From CAVVUC01 sp963751395 (GTDB taxonomy: Bacteria > Verrucomicrobiota > Verrucomicrobiia > Chthoniobacterales > Chthoniobacteraceae), in NCBI GenBank assembly GCA_963751395.1, contig CAVVUC010000004.1, forward strand, positions 372,001 to 436,000: DNA of 64,000 nt. Reading direction: 5' to 3'. The position numbers were made by a program, and so were the translations under genes. The notes under the pieces were generated by a model. The model saw only the letters and a program-made list of their open reading frames with translations. It made no database searches and had not been told where the DNA came from. This document shows positions 50,536 through 60,141 of this stretch, piece by piece; the stretch's first letter is position 1, and each line of letters starts with the position of its first letter.

Positions 50536-53500
50536 TGAGCGCCTTGTAGTATTCCGAGACCTTGTCGCGATATTGCGGCGGCGCCATGTCGGGGCCGCTC
50601 TCGACCACGTTGTCCAGCGGACCCGCCGAGCCCTTCGCATCCATCGCGCCGGAGGGGCCGGCTTCGAGTTGAGCCTGCGCGCGCGTCAGCGACGACGCGG
50701 CCATTTTACGGAACTCGCGCATCTGATCGATGTTCCCCTTCGCGATGGCGTCGCCGGATTGCCGCAACGCGTGCGCGGCGTCCTTCAGTGAATCGACGCG
50801 CACATTTTTCATCGAGGCCTTTGCGTAAATCGCGTCCGCTTTCTTCGCCATCAGCGCCGCCATGCCCTGCCACGATCCGGCTTCCTTGGAATCAAGGCGC
50901 TCGGCGCCGCCGCTCATGCCGCGATCGTCGGCTTTGCCGGTCGCGAGCTTGCCGCCGCCCGTCGCTTTCGTGTCGGCTTCGCCCTTGAGATCCACCTTGC
51001 CGCTTTGAGTCGGTTCCTCGGTGCGGCGCGCTTCGATGTTCTTGTCACCCTCGCCGATGGTGCCGCTGCCGGAGGCGGTTTCGCCGGTGGACATGCCCTG
51101 GCGGCCAATGTTCGAGCGGCCGTCCTGTTCCTTGTGGTCGGGTCGCTGGTTGCCGGATTTCCCCTGCGCGCCAAACGATGAACTGTCGCCCTCCATCACT
51201 TCCCAACCGGAAGGAAAGTCGGACCACGCGTGGTTGGTCGCGCTGTCGTCCGCCTCATCGGCCATCTTCTTATTCTCTTCCATCAAGTCGCCGATCAGGT
51301 CCTGCGCGGCGGCGGCCAGCTCGGCGAGCGCAATCCCGGACTCGGGCATCTCGGCCTTGTCGTGCGCTTCCGTGGTCACCTTGTTCTCGTCGGGCTTTTC
51401 ACCGAGCCACATTTCCACAGCATCGAGCCGCTTCTGCGCCTCGCCCATTTGCGCGAGCAATTCGTCTTCTTTCGCAAAACCGAAGTCAGTTATCTTGCTT
51501 GCGTCATCTTTTTCGGAGCCGGCCTTTTGCTCAATCTCTTGAAACACGGAGAACACGTCCTCGACAAGGTCATTCGCGACGTTCAGATCGGTGAAAATGT
51601 GGAGATCGGTTGGCACCTCGAGCATCGCTTCCTTCGTGTTCTTGAGCATCTCCTTGTATTCCTCCTCCATCTGATCCGTGGCCTCGTCGTTCTTGTTTTT
51701 CTGACCGCGCACCTGCTCCATCGCCGCGGCCGCTTTCTTTTGCAGCTCGGCGATTTTCGCGATCTTTTCCTTCGCCTGATTGACCGCATCGAGCATCGCG
51801 TTGCGCTTCTCACCTTCCTCCTTGAGCTGGATTTGATCGAGCATCGCCTGGAGGGACTTCAAGCCGGTGAGCGACCTGGTTTGAAGCGGGATCGCTTCGC
51901 CCGCTTTGTTCTGATCAAGGCGCTCCGCGGCGACGATCATGTCGTTGCGAATTTTCAACTCCGTGGCCCGGGCGCTGATCTTGTTGATCGTGTCGGCGAG
52001 GGCCGCGTCGTTCTGCCCGACCTGCGCAGCCTCATCTTTGCAAGCACCGAGAAACGCGGTCATGTCTCCGCCGACCTTGTCCTGGAGATCGACGAGAGGG
52101 CGGCCGACCTTTGCGCTGCCGTCCGCAAAGGGACGCGTCTGATCCAGCGCGGCGTTTTGGTCCCGGACAAGCGATTCGAGCATCGCGGCCAGTCCGGCGA
52201 CGCGTCGATCGACCTGCGCCTGGCCGGCGGCACTCATCGCGAAGGAAAGCTGGCGCAGGATCTTGGTCTCGAGCGTCAGCGCCTCGCGCGCGAGTCCGTC
52301 CTTGCGCGCGGCCTCGGCGCCGGGAATCGATCTCAGGGCGTCGGTCGCGAGGACCATCTCATTCGCGTAGAGTTTCTGCGCCGCGCCTGTGAGACCGCCG
52401 AGCGGCTTGAGCGGATTGGCGAGGAGTTCGCGCGTGATTTTTCTGATCTCCTCCTGGCGCGTGGCCGCCTCTTTCCACTGCGCTTCGATGGTCTCCTTGA
52501 GCGCGCGCTGAAACCGCTCGGTGTCCACAATATTGCGCTTCTGTAATTCGATCACACGCTGGAGGTTTGCCATGGCGGATTGCTCGAGTTCGCTACGTTG
52601 CTTTGCCGAATCGCCGCGGCCCGGAACGGTAAACAGGATCGTCGAGGAAACTGCTTCGTTGGCGTGCCCGGGGCGATTGTCGCGGGCGACGATCCGATAC
52701 GCGATGTCACGGCCCTGCGCCGGCGCGGTTTCGCTTTTCCAGACTTGGGAGAACGTCGCGCCGGTCAAAGACTTCCACGTTTTCATCACCGTGCCGCGGG
52801 TGTCCTTCGCCTCGTCGGGTTGGATTTCCTCGATCAGGATTTCAGAAAGACCGAAGTCGTCCGAAATGCGGAAGTCGATCTGCGGACGCTCCCCCGGTGG
52901 CAAGGTGGCGCGGCCACCCGGCGCGAGGACTTCGATCGCCGGCGCCTTGTCGGGTTCGAGTGTGAACGGAATCTCCTCGTCGATCCTGGCGCCGAAAGTA
53001 TCCGCCGCCTTGAAGCGCAACGAGGTGCCGGAATTCAACGTCACGCGGCCGATCCAGACGTTCGGCCTGGTGCCGGGTGTGAAGCGCACCGCCTCCCCGC
53101 CACCGCCCGTGAGCTGCACGGATTCGAGCGTGGTGTTGGCAGTCGCGGCAATGCGCAGCTCCGACCCGGCGGGCACGACGATGCGGCCTTTCCGGACATC
53201 CAGCGGACGGGTCGGCAAATGGGTGTAGGCCGGCGGCGCGAGCACGGCCTCGATTCCCGTGAACGCAGGCGGCGGGCGCGTCGCGATGGTGAACCACCCG
53301 GAATTCGGCGCGTCGCCCGCAAGAAAGCGGTAGCGAAAACCAGTCGTCACTTTCGCAAGCTGATGCGTAAACGCCTGCTCGTTGCCGCCCCCAATCTTCC
53401 CAAGAACAAAGATGCTCTTTGCCGCATCGTCCGGCTTGATCTCGACGCGCACCTCGTGGCCGTCGAAGCCTTTCACATTGCAACTCAGCGCCACCGGCCC

Positions 53501-54100
53501 GCCTTGCAGCACGGACGCGTTTCCGGGCGTCACGCTGATGATTTTCGTCAGGCTCGCCGGCTCGACGTTCGAGAACGGATTGACGGTCCGCCAGACTGCC
53601 ACCGCCCACGCGCGGCCGAAGAAGAGCGCCGGAATGAGAAGCACAGCGGCCACGATGCTGAGCGCGATTCGGCTGCGGCGATGGGCGGTGCGGTCGCGCA
53701 TCTGCTGGAAGTCGAGCCCCTGCCACTGCGGCACACCGGCCCGGACGTAGGCCTCCTTGAAAGGATCGTGATCCGGGCTGCGCGCGAGCTGCAGGTAATT
53801 GATGAGATGGTTGTCGAGTTGCGGGAAGGTTTTTTCGATCGTCGCAGCCACGCCGTCCGGCGTGAAACGCTGCTGCAGCGTGGACCAGACAAGCCAGAGC
53901 GTGCCTGCCCCCATCGTGAGCAGCACGCTCCAGGTCGCCAGGCGGCCCGGGCGATCGATTCCCAGCCACAAATCCAGAAGCCCCAGCAGGCAAATCCAGC
54001 CAATCATGGCCGAGAGTCCCCAGGTGAGCTTCAACTCCGCGCGCCAGCGAAGGAGAGTGCGGCCGATCCTTTCGAGTTGTTCGAGGAAGTTGGATGGCAT
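50522..54100 (-). CDS. DUF4175-type large membrane/coiled-coil protein
   Basis: The 1192 aa product has three TM helices near the N-terminus (about 27-47, 56-76 and 148-170). A periplasmic region of Ig-like strands follows (about 190-460, for example VTPGNASVLQGGPVALSCNV), then a long coiled-coil region (about 500-860). The polar tail (about 960-1100) is Gly/Ser/Asp-rich (GDSSSFGAQGKSGNQRPDHK), with a helical end. This architecture is the DUF4175 type found with BatA/DUF58/VWA genes in Planctomycetes and Verrucomicrobia. Its size and coiled coil suggest a scaffold spanning the periplasm. Its role is unknown. Confidence 0.85.
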   Translation of the reverse strand: MPSNFLEQLERIGRTLLRWRAELKLTWGLSAMIGWICLLGLLDLWLGIDRPGRLATWSVLLTMGAGTLWLVWSTLQQRFTPDGVAATIEKTFPQLDNHLINYLQLARSPDHDPFKEAYVRAGVPQWQGLDFQQMRDRTAHRRSRIALSIVAAVLLIPALFFGRAWAVAVWRTVNPFSNVEPASLTKIISVTPGNASVLQGGPVALSCNVKGFDGHEVRVEIKPDDAAKSIFVLGKIGGGNEQAFTHQLAKVTTGFRYRFLAGDAPNSGWFTIATRPPPAFTGIEAVLAPPAYTHLPTRPLDVRKGRIVVPAGSELRIAATANTTLESVQLTGGGGEAVRFTPGTRPNVWIGRVTLNSGTSLRFKAADTFGARIDEEIPFTLEPDKAPAIEVLAPGGRATLPPGERPQIDFRISDDFGLSEILIEEIQPDEAKDTRGTVMKTWKSLTGATFSQVWKSETAPAQGRDIAYRIVARDNRPGHANEAVSSTILFTVPGRGDSAKQRSELEQSAMANLQRVIELQKRNIVDTERFQRALKETIEAQWKEAATRQEEIRKITRELLANPLKPLGGLTGAAQKLYANEMVLATDALRSIPGAEAARKDGLAREALTLETKILRQLSFAMSAAGQAQVDRRVAGLAAMLESLVRDQNAALDQTRPFADGSAKVGRPLVDLQDKVGGDMTAFLGACKDEAAQVGQNDAALADTINKISARATELKIRNDMIVAAERLDQNKAGEAIPLQTRSLTGLKSLQAMLDQIQLKEEGEKRNAMLDAVNQAKEKIAKIAELQKKAAAAMEQVRGQKNKNDEATDQMEEEYKEMLKNTKEAMLEVPTDLHIFTDLNVANDLVEDVFSVFQEIEQKAGSEKDDASKITDFGFAKEDELLAQMGEAQKRLDAVEMWLGEKPDENKVTTEAHDKAEMPESGIALAELAAAAQDLIGDLMEENKKMADEADDSATNHAWSDFPSGWEVMEGDSSSFGAQGKSGNQRPDHKEQDGRSNIGRQGMSTGETASGSGTIGEGDKNIEARRTEEPTQSGKVDLKGEADTKATGGGKLATGKADDRGMSGGAERLDSKEAGSWQGMAALMAKKADAIYAKASMKNVRVDSLKDAAHALRQSGDAIAKGNIDQMREFRKMAASSLTRAQAQLEAGPSGAMDAKGSAGPLDNVVESGPDMAPPQYRDKVSEYYKALNGAF

Positions 54101-54124
54101 AAGAGGGGACTGGCGTCGTGACGC

Positions 54125-54736
54125 TTAGAACTTCATGTTCTGGTCCGCGACTTTGGTCACGGTCACGTCGTCCACGAAACCGGATTTCACGAACCAGATG
54201 TACACAGTGAGATAACGCACGTCTTTCAGGTGCTCGATCGCTGTCGGCGAAAGTTTGGTGACACCGGGCAGCTCGATCTTCTCCTGTTTCCAGCCAGCAG
54301 CGTTACCGGTCGCGGCCTTGCTTTGGTAAATCATCCGCAACTCGCCGAGTTCCGGATTTTCGTGCGGATGAACGCCGGGCGCCCAGCGGTATCCGGCGAA
54401 GTAAATGCGATAGTCGCCGCCCTTCACATCGAGAGTGCAGGTGTAGCGGAAGCCCGGCTCGAACGGGAATGCGCGGCACTCCATCTTCACGCCCTGGCTG
54501 CCGGGCGAGTTCATCTTCACCACGCTTCGGCGCGAGCCGTCGGTCACCACCGAGACCTGCTGTTTGTTGCCGATGTAGAATGAATTTCCCGACCATTCGT
54601 AATCGGTGATCCACCCTTTGAGAGGGTCGCCCGGATTTTCGAACTTCCCATTTTCGATCAGCGACTGCCCGGTTGCGAACGGCGCGGCAGAAAGCACAGC
54701 CGCAATTAGAACGAGAGTGTTAAAGAAACGACGCAT
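54125..54736 (-). CDS. Exported jelly-roll-like (CBM4/9-like) protein
   Basis: The 203 aa product has a clear signal peptide (MRRFFNTLVLIAAVLSAAPF, cleavage around ATG-QS at residue 24). The mature part is beta-rich: SLIENGKFENPGDPLKGWIT at its start and a final strand FVDDVTVTKV are typical of CBM4/9 and similar galactose-binding-like folds. The ligand is unknown. It lies between the VWA and DUF4175 genes with gaps of 39 and 24 bp, so it belongs to the operon and may bind cell-wall sugar. Confidence 0.75.
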   Translation of the reverse strand: MRRFFNTLVLIAAVLSAAPFATGQSLIENGKFENPGDPLKGWITDYEWSGNSFYIGNKQQVSVVTDGSRRSVVKMNSPGSQGVKMECRAFPFEPGFRYTCTLDVKGGDYRIYFAGYRWAPGVHPHENPELGELRMIYQSKAATGNAAGWKQEKIELPGVTKLSPTAIEHLKDVRYLTVYIWFVKSGFVDDVTVTKVADQNMKF

Positions 54737-54775
54737 GGTTGCCTCGGATGAGTTTTAACGAACTTACGGAAATAA

Positions 54776-56980
54776 TCACGGCATGTCTCGAAATTTTCGC
54801 AGTCCCCAGGAGCCGGCCAGCATGGTCATCAGCACGAGGAGGGCCGGCCATTCGCGCCAGAGCGTGCGGTACTCGGCGAACTTTTCCTCGGTGGCTTTGA
54901 GTTTGAGCGATGCGAGGCCGTCGTTCAGTGCATCGACGTTTTCAAAAAACTGGCCGCCGCTGGCCTTCGCGATCGCTTCCAGAGCATCGACTTTCTGAGG
55001 GCGCGGCACGGTCTCGGGCGAGTAAGCCTTTACGAAAAGCGTGAACGGCTCACTCGTCACCGTGGCACCCTTGACCTTCGCCGTCGCGACAACCTTGTGC
55101 GGCCCGGCGGCCTCGGCCGGGAACGTAAAGCCGTAGCCGGGAAACGTCTTGCCGGAGGGCGCCGTGACCTGCTGCGGCGCCATGCGGTAGGGAACCTCGC
55201 GGCCATCGGGCGTCGTGATTTTTGCCTCGATCGAATCGACCGGAGGCGGATCCTCGCCGCCGAGACGCGCGTGCAACTCGACCGCTTCGCCGAAAAACAC
55301 CCGGTCGCGATCGGCGAACAGTTCGAGCCGCAGCTTGTCGAGCGACTCCTCGCGCGGGAGCAGCCAGGAGATGAGCTGCGTCCAGAACCGCTCGTAAGGT
55401 TTCATCTTTCCCGCCTCCGGTCCGAGCTGCCAGCGCCAGAGCGAGTCGGTGAGAAGGGCCGTGACTTTTCCCTGTCCGTAGCGCTGCGTGACGACGAGCG
55501 GTTCGGAGCCCTGGGGTGTCTCCACCGTGACGAGCACCTGCGCGCCGGGCGAAAGCGTGGCCCCGGTGAACACGGAGAGCACCGGCGGGATGACCCGCCA
55601 GAGCGCGGCATCGCCGGCAAAGGCCGGGTGGCTCCGGGCCGCTTCGGTGAGCTTGACCGGGAACGCCTTGTCGCTTTCGAGCGGTTTCAACCCGGCGGTG
55701 CGCACGGGCAGCGTTTTGCCGAGCTCGGTGCCGGCGAGGCCACCGGCGGCCCATGCCTTGCTCCCGCCGAGCAGGACGAGGCTGCCGCCGTCCTCGACGA
55801 ATTTCACGAGGTTCTTCGCGCGCTGATCGCCGAGTTCCTTCGCATCGAGATTGCCCAGCATCACGATCTTGAAAAATGCGAGCTGCTGCGGCGACATGTC
55901 GGGTGTCGCATTGCCGACCGGTGTACCGCCCACGGGCTTGCCGTCGGGGCCGGTGAAGAAAATGATCGGCGAGACCTGCTGCTCGCCCAGCAACGTGCGG
56001 CGCAGGAACTTGTATTCCCAGCGCGGGATGCCCTCGACGTAAAGCAGGCGGTTGCGCGCGTCGCTCACCTCGACATTGAGCTGATACTCGTTGTCGTCCT
56101 TGTTCTTTTCGCCCGGGAGCGGCGGCACGAAAACGCGATAACTGCTGACGCCGACCTTCGGGTGCTCGAACTCGAACACCAGCTCCCGCTCGCCGCCTTC
56201 GTCGGGAATCGGCGTCGGTTTCTCGGCGCGGAGCTGGCCGTTCTCAAAGATCTGCACCGTCACGGGCGCGCCGCGAGTGCCCTGACCGGAGATCTTCACC
56301 TTGAATTCCGACTTCCATCCGACCGTGACGCGCCGCGCAGTCGTCACCGCATCAATGCGCAGGTCGGGCTCCTGCTGCCAGCCGCCGGGCGGTTCGAGGC
56401 GCAGGGAATAAATCGGGAACGACCTCTCCGCGCCGGCCCAGTCGTCGAGCGCTTCGCGGGTGTCCACGCCATCGCTGAGCAGGAGCATTCCCGCGACGTT
56501 CAACCCGGCGTTGCGATCGGCGATTTTCTTGAGCGCATCCCGCAGCCCGGTGCCGTTCCCCTCCGGTTTCAGATCGCCGACTTTCGAGACTGGCACCGCC
56601 TCGCTGATTTCGGAGGAAAACGGAACGATCTCGACCTGGCACTCGCCGCTCATGTTTTGCAGCCACTCGCGCTTGAGCGCCTCCTGCGCGGTGGTCCAGC
56701 GGCCCGGCACGTCCGGCGACGGGCTCAGCGTCATGCTGCGCGAAGTATCGACTGCGATGATGAAACGCGGCTTGAGCAGTTGCGTGACGGCGTTCTTGTA
56801 ACCCGGAAGCAGCAGGCACCAGCCGACGCCGAGGACGCTCAGCAGGTAGAGAAAAAACAGAAGGAGATTCGACCATTTTCGCGGCAGACAAAACCATGCC
56901 GTCACCGCGCCGAGCACGATGCCCACCGCGCAGGAAAGGATGATCGCCCAGGCCGGAAATGTGTGCTCGTAAATGATCAT
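54776..56980 (-). CDS. Membrane-anchored VWA protein with GATase-like domain
   Basis: The 734 aa product has two N-terminal TM helices (about 10-30 and 36-58), then a VWA domain with MIDAS DTSRSMTLS (about 78) and LLLSDGVDT. Ig-like strands follow (about 215-300), then a class I glutamine-amidotransferase-like Rossmann domain (RLLYVEGIPRWEYKFLRRTL, SLVLLGGSKAW) and a further beta domain. A C-terminal TM (about 710-728, LVLMTMLAGSWGLRKF) ends it. Its start overlaps the BatA-type gene stop by 4 bp. VWA proteins of this kind assemble metal-dependent periplasmic complexes. Confidence 0.87.
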   Translation of the reverse strand: MIIYEHTFPAWAIILSCAVGIVLGAVTAWFCLPRKWSNLLLFFLYLLSVLGVGWCLLLPGYKNAVTQLLKPRFIIAVDTSRSMTLSPSPDVPGRWTTAQEALKREWLQNMSGECQVEIVPFSSEISEAVPVSKVGDLKPEGNGTGLRDALKKIADRNAGLNVAGMLLLSDGVDTREALDDWAGAERSFPIYSLRLEPPGGWQQEPDLRIDAVTTARRVTVGWKSEFKVKISGQGTRGAPVTVQIFENGQLRAEKPTPIPDEGGERELVFEFEHPKVGVSSYRVFVPPLPGEKNKDDNEYQLNVEVSDARNRLLYVEGIPRWEYKFLRRTLLGEQQVSPIIFFTGPDGKPVGGTPVGNATPDMSPQQLAFFKIVMLGNLDAKELGDQRAKNLVKFVEDGGSLVLLGGSKAWAAGGLAGTELGKTLPVRTAGLKPLESDKAFPVKLTEAARSHPAFAGDAALWRVIPPVLSVFTGATLSPGAQVLVTVETPQGSEPLVVTQRYGQGKVTALLTDSLWRWQLGPEAGKMKPYERFWTQLISWLLPREESLDKLRLELFADRDRVFFGEAVELHARLGGEDPPPVDSIEAKITTPDGREVPYRMAPQQVTAPSGKTFPGYGFTFPAEAAGPHKVVATAKVKGATVTSEPFTLFVKAYSPETVPRPQKVDALEAIAKASGGQFFENVDALNDGLASLKLKATEEKFAEYRTLWREWPALLVLMTMLAGSWGLRKFRDMP

Positions 56981-59181
56981 GCCTCGACAAGGGCGGGCGG
57001 CGGCGCGGATTTCGTGACGTGTCCGGCGGTGTCCACGGTGACCTTGCCGGTGTGCTTCGCCGCGCGCAGCAATTTGTTCGCGTAGCTGAATTCAATCACG
57101 ATCAGAGCCAGCGCGATCCAGAGCAGATGCTCGCCGTAAGTGCGTCCGACGCGATGCTCCTGGATCAGCCGCTTCAGTCCCTCAAGGTCCGTGGCCACGA
57201 GCGCGTTCTCGACGCCCAGGCGCCTGGCAATCTCCGGCCCGGGGATCGGCGTGAGGTTGGATTCGTTGCGGACGAGATTCACCGCGAGACCGGGCTTCGG
57301 CTCCGGCTGCTCGCTCGTGGCCATCGTGTAAATGCCCGGCTCGGTGAGATTTTCCGCGATCAGCACGTTGCGTCCTTGCACGACCGAATTGCGAATCGAG
57401 ACCGGCGTTCCATCCGGTCGCGTGAGCGTGGGCGTGCCCTTGAGGTTTGGAAAACGTTCGCTCAGCGAGAGCGCATCCGTCGCCCAGACGAAGGGCGCTT
57501 TTGACCCGAGGCTGCCGCCGTAATCCGCGCACTGCATGATGAGCGGCAGGTAAAAGGGCGAGAGCGGGAAGTCGCTCCACGTGCGATCGGCGGCCACGGC
57601 GAACATCAGCACGCGCCCTTCGCCGAAAGGCCTGTCGAGCAGGAACGGCTGGTCGGCCCCCATCGAGACGAGCCGCTCCGACATCGCATGGAGGTCCTTC
57701 CACGCAAGCCTGCGGCGGATTGCGAGCGCAGGAACGGCGATGCTTTCGCGCAGGGGCTGCACGAGCGGATGCTGCGGTTTGTCCCAGGTGAGCGTGCGGT
57801 TCTGCTGCGCGAGCGGCAGGTCCTCGACTGCGGTCGGGATGCCCGGCAGACACGTCCACGCTTTGTAGGCGTCGGCCGTGGCTTTCATGCCCGGGAAGAT
57901 CACAAGCAGCCCGCCGGCCTTCACGTAATCCTCCAGCGCCGTCATCGCCTGGCCAGGAATCGGAAGCGCGTTGCAGAGAATGACGCACCCGAAGCCCGGG
58001 AGCCGCTGCCCGGTGATCTGCTCCGGCGTAATCGTCGTCAGCGCGGCTGCACGGCCAAACCCGGTGCGCAGCGCCGTGCGGATGAACAGTGTGTCATCCG
58101 GGCTGCCAACAATCAGCGACGGCAACTGGTCCTGCACGCGGATGAGAAAGTGAAACGTGTCGTCGATCGGCAGGTTGTCCTCGGGTGTCTGGATGCGTCC
58201 GACATGCATGCCGACATCGAGTGGCGGGATTGTGAACACTGGCGCGGCGGAGTCGGGATCGCCTGCCTTTACCGAGCGCCGGCCGGCTTCCCTGTCATCT
58301 ATGAAAAGCGTCGCCGTCGTGTCCGCCGGCTGGCCCGACCGACTGAGCGCGGCGGTGATTTTGATGTCCGCGCCTTTGCGGATGACGGGCGGCACCAGTT
58401 CTGCGGAAACGACGGAGACGTTTTCCGGATTCGTCACCCCGAGCAGCGCGACAAACACGCCGGTCTGCTTGTCAATTTCGTCCGGGTTCCACGCAGCCGC
58501 TGCGGCTTCCGCGGCCGTGCCGGGAGCCGGAGTAGCCGGCGCGTTTTTCTCGCCCGCGAAGCTCTGCCACGGCAGCGACTGGTTGTCGGTGATGATGTGA
58601 ATCTCCCGCTCGCGCCGGCCCTCAGCCTTGTGCAGCGCCTTGTTGGCGGCACTAACCGCCGGGGCGAGTCGCGAGGACGTGTTGCCGGGTTGAAGTGTTT
58701 TCAATCGGCTGATGCCATCCTGTTTGTTGCCGACCGGCTCGGCGATGAGCGGTTCGGGTTGTTCGCGGGCGAGAAAAATGCAGAAGCGATCCTTGTCGCT
58801 CAACCCCTCGATGATCGCGCGCGCGGCGTCGAGGGACTGGTCCCAAACCGTGCTGCGACCGGTGCGGTAATTCGTGCTGTAAGAAGCATCTATGACGATC
58901 GCCACATCGCGCGGCGCATCGCCGAGCCAGCCAAGGCCGCTGCTGCGAATCATCGGCATCGAGAACGCAAGACCGAGCAGCAGCATGATCAGCGTGCGCA
59001 GCAGCCAGAGCAGAAAGTTTTCGAGCCGGATGCGCCGCGACGAATGCTTCTCGGCGAGCTTGAGGAACCGCAGCGTGGGGAAGGGGAGCTGCACCTTCCG
59101 CTTGTTCTGCATGAGGTGCAGCACCAGAGGGATGGCCGCGCCGACACCCGCGAAGATGAGGAAAAAAGGCGAGAGAAACAT
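56977..59181 (-). CDS. BatA/VWA-domain membrane protein
   Basis: The 734 aa product starts with the BatA N-terminal domain (FLSPFFLIFAGVGAAIPLVL, then HLMQNKRKVQLPFPTLRFLK) with two TM helices. A VWA domain with MIDAS DASYSTNY (about 93) follows. Middle Ig-like strands lead to a GATase-like domain (PSLIVGSPDDTLFIRTALRT), and a C-terminal TM lies near 685 (LLWIALALIVIEFSYANKLL). It is the same overall plan as the next protein in the operon, suggesting an ancient duplication and a heteromeric pair. It follows the DUF58 gene after 9 bp. Confidence 0.92.
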   Translation of the reverse strand: MFLSPFFLIFAGVGAAIPLVLHLMQNKRKVQLPFPTLRFLKLAEKHSSRRIRLENFLLWLLRTLIMLLLGLAFSMPMIRSSGLGWLGDAPRDVAIVIDASYSTNYRTGRSTVWDQSLDAARAIIEGLSDKDRFCIFLAREQPEPLIAEPVGNKQDGISRLKTLQPGNTSSRLAPAVSAANKALHKAEGRREREIHIITDNQSLPWQSFAGEKNAPATPAPGTAAEAAAAAWNPDEIDKQTGVFVALLGVTNPENVSVVSAELVPPVIRKGADIKITAALSRSGQPADTTATLFIDDREAGRRSVKAGDPDSAAPVFTIPPLDVGMHVGRIQTPEDNLPIDDTFHFLIRVQDQLPSLIVGSPDDTLFIRTALRTGFGRAAALTTITPEQITGQRLPGFGCVILCNALPIPGQAMTALEDYVKAGGLLVIFPGMKATADAYKAWTCLPGIPTAVEDLPLAQQNRTLTWDKPQHPLVQPLRESIAVPALAIRRRLAWKDLHAMSERLVSMGADQPFLLDRPFGEGRVLMFAVAADRTWSDFPLSPFYLPLIMQCADYGGSLGSKAPFVWATDALSLSERFPNLKGTPTLTRPDGTPVSIRNSVVQGRNVLIAENLTEPGIYTMATSEQPEPKPGLAVNLVRNESNLTPIPGPEIARRLGVENALVATDLEGLKRLIQEHRVGRTYGEHLLWIALALIVIEFSYANKLLRAAKHTGKVTVDTAGHVTKSAPPPALVEA

Positions 59182-59190
59182 CGCGCCGGT

Positions 59191-60141
59191 CTATTTGGAA
59201 AGCCGCCGCCGCTCCTCGAGGTAGGCGCGCACGAACGTATCGACCGGCTGATTGGTCGGCACGAGGCGGTAGTCGATGTTCAGACCGGCGCAGGCTTTCC
59301 GGTATTGATCGAGGAATTCGCCAAAGATCCTGCGGTATTCGTCCGCCAGGCCACGAGGATTCACCGTGAGCCGCTCGCCGGTTTCGAGGTCGCGCAACTC
59401 GCAGGCCTTTTTGAAAGTGATGTCGATCTCGGCCGGATCGAGGACTTGCAGAACGACCACGTCGTGCCGCTGCTTGCGGAGATGCGCGAGCGCGACGTTC
59501 ACCGCTGCCTCATCGACGAGCAGGTCGGAGATCACAACAATGAGCGCACGCCGCCGCACGCTGCCGGCGATCTCGTGCAGCGCATCGGCGATTCCCGATT
59601 TCGATGCCGGCGGGTTCGATTGAATGTGCTTCAGCATGTTGTTGAGATGCTGAAAGGAGTTCGATGCGTCCATACGAACATCGACTTTATCGGCGGCCAG
59701 GAACAGCCCGACCGAGTCACGCGACTTCACGATGACGTAGCCGAGCGCGGCGAGAAGACGACAGGCGTAATGGAACTTCGTCGGGCCGCCGCCCGAGCTG
59801 TAGTTCATCGACGCACTGCGATCGAGGGCGAAGTAAACGCGCAGGTTCGTCTCATCTTCGTAGCGTTTGATGAAATACTTGTCGGTCCGCGCGAACACGC
59901 GCCAGTCGATGTGCTTCGTCTCGTCGCCGATGCCGTAGCTTTTGTGATCGGCAAACTCCGAACTCGGGCCGCGCAAAGGGCTGCGGTGCGCGCCGGCGAG
60001 GTTGCCCTCGACCGTGTATCGCGAGAGCAGGACGAGACGGCCAAGCTTGTGCATCTCGTCAGGATTCAGGAACGCGGCGATGCCTTCTTTCTCGTGCTCC
60101 TTCGCCACCTTGGCCACTCTTGGCAGATCGATCGAGGACAT
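59191..60141 (-). CDS. DUF58 (VWA-like) protein
   Basis: The 316 aa product has the DUF58 core motif PLRGPSSEFADHKSYGIGDE then TKHIDWRVFARTDKYFIKRY (about 54-95), directly followed by a VWA-type fold with FALDRSASMNY (about 109). DUF58 proteins usually work with a MoxR AAA+ ATPase and membrane VWA proteins. No moxR gene is in this window: the operon starts three genes upstream with DUF4159. Its ATG overlaps the preceding stop by one base (TGATG). Confidence 0.94.
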   Translation of the reverse strand: MSSIDLPRVAKVAKEHEKEGIAAFLNPDEMHKLGRLVLLSRYTVEGNLAGAHRSPLRGPSSEFADHKSYGIGDETKHIDWRVFARTDKYFIKRYEDETNLRVYFALDRSASMNYSSGGGPTKFHYACRLLAALGYVIVKSRDSVGLFLAADKVDVRMDASNSFQHLNNMLKHIQSNPPASKSGIADALHEIAGSVRRRALIVVISDLLVDEAAVNVALAHLRKQRHDVVVLQVLDPAEIDITFKKACELRDLETGERLTVNPRGLADEYRRIFGEFLDQYRKACAGLNIDYRLVPTNQPVDTFVRAYLEERRRLSK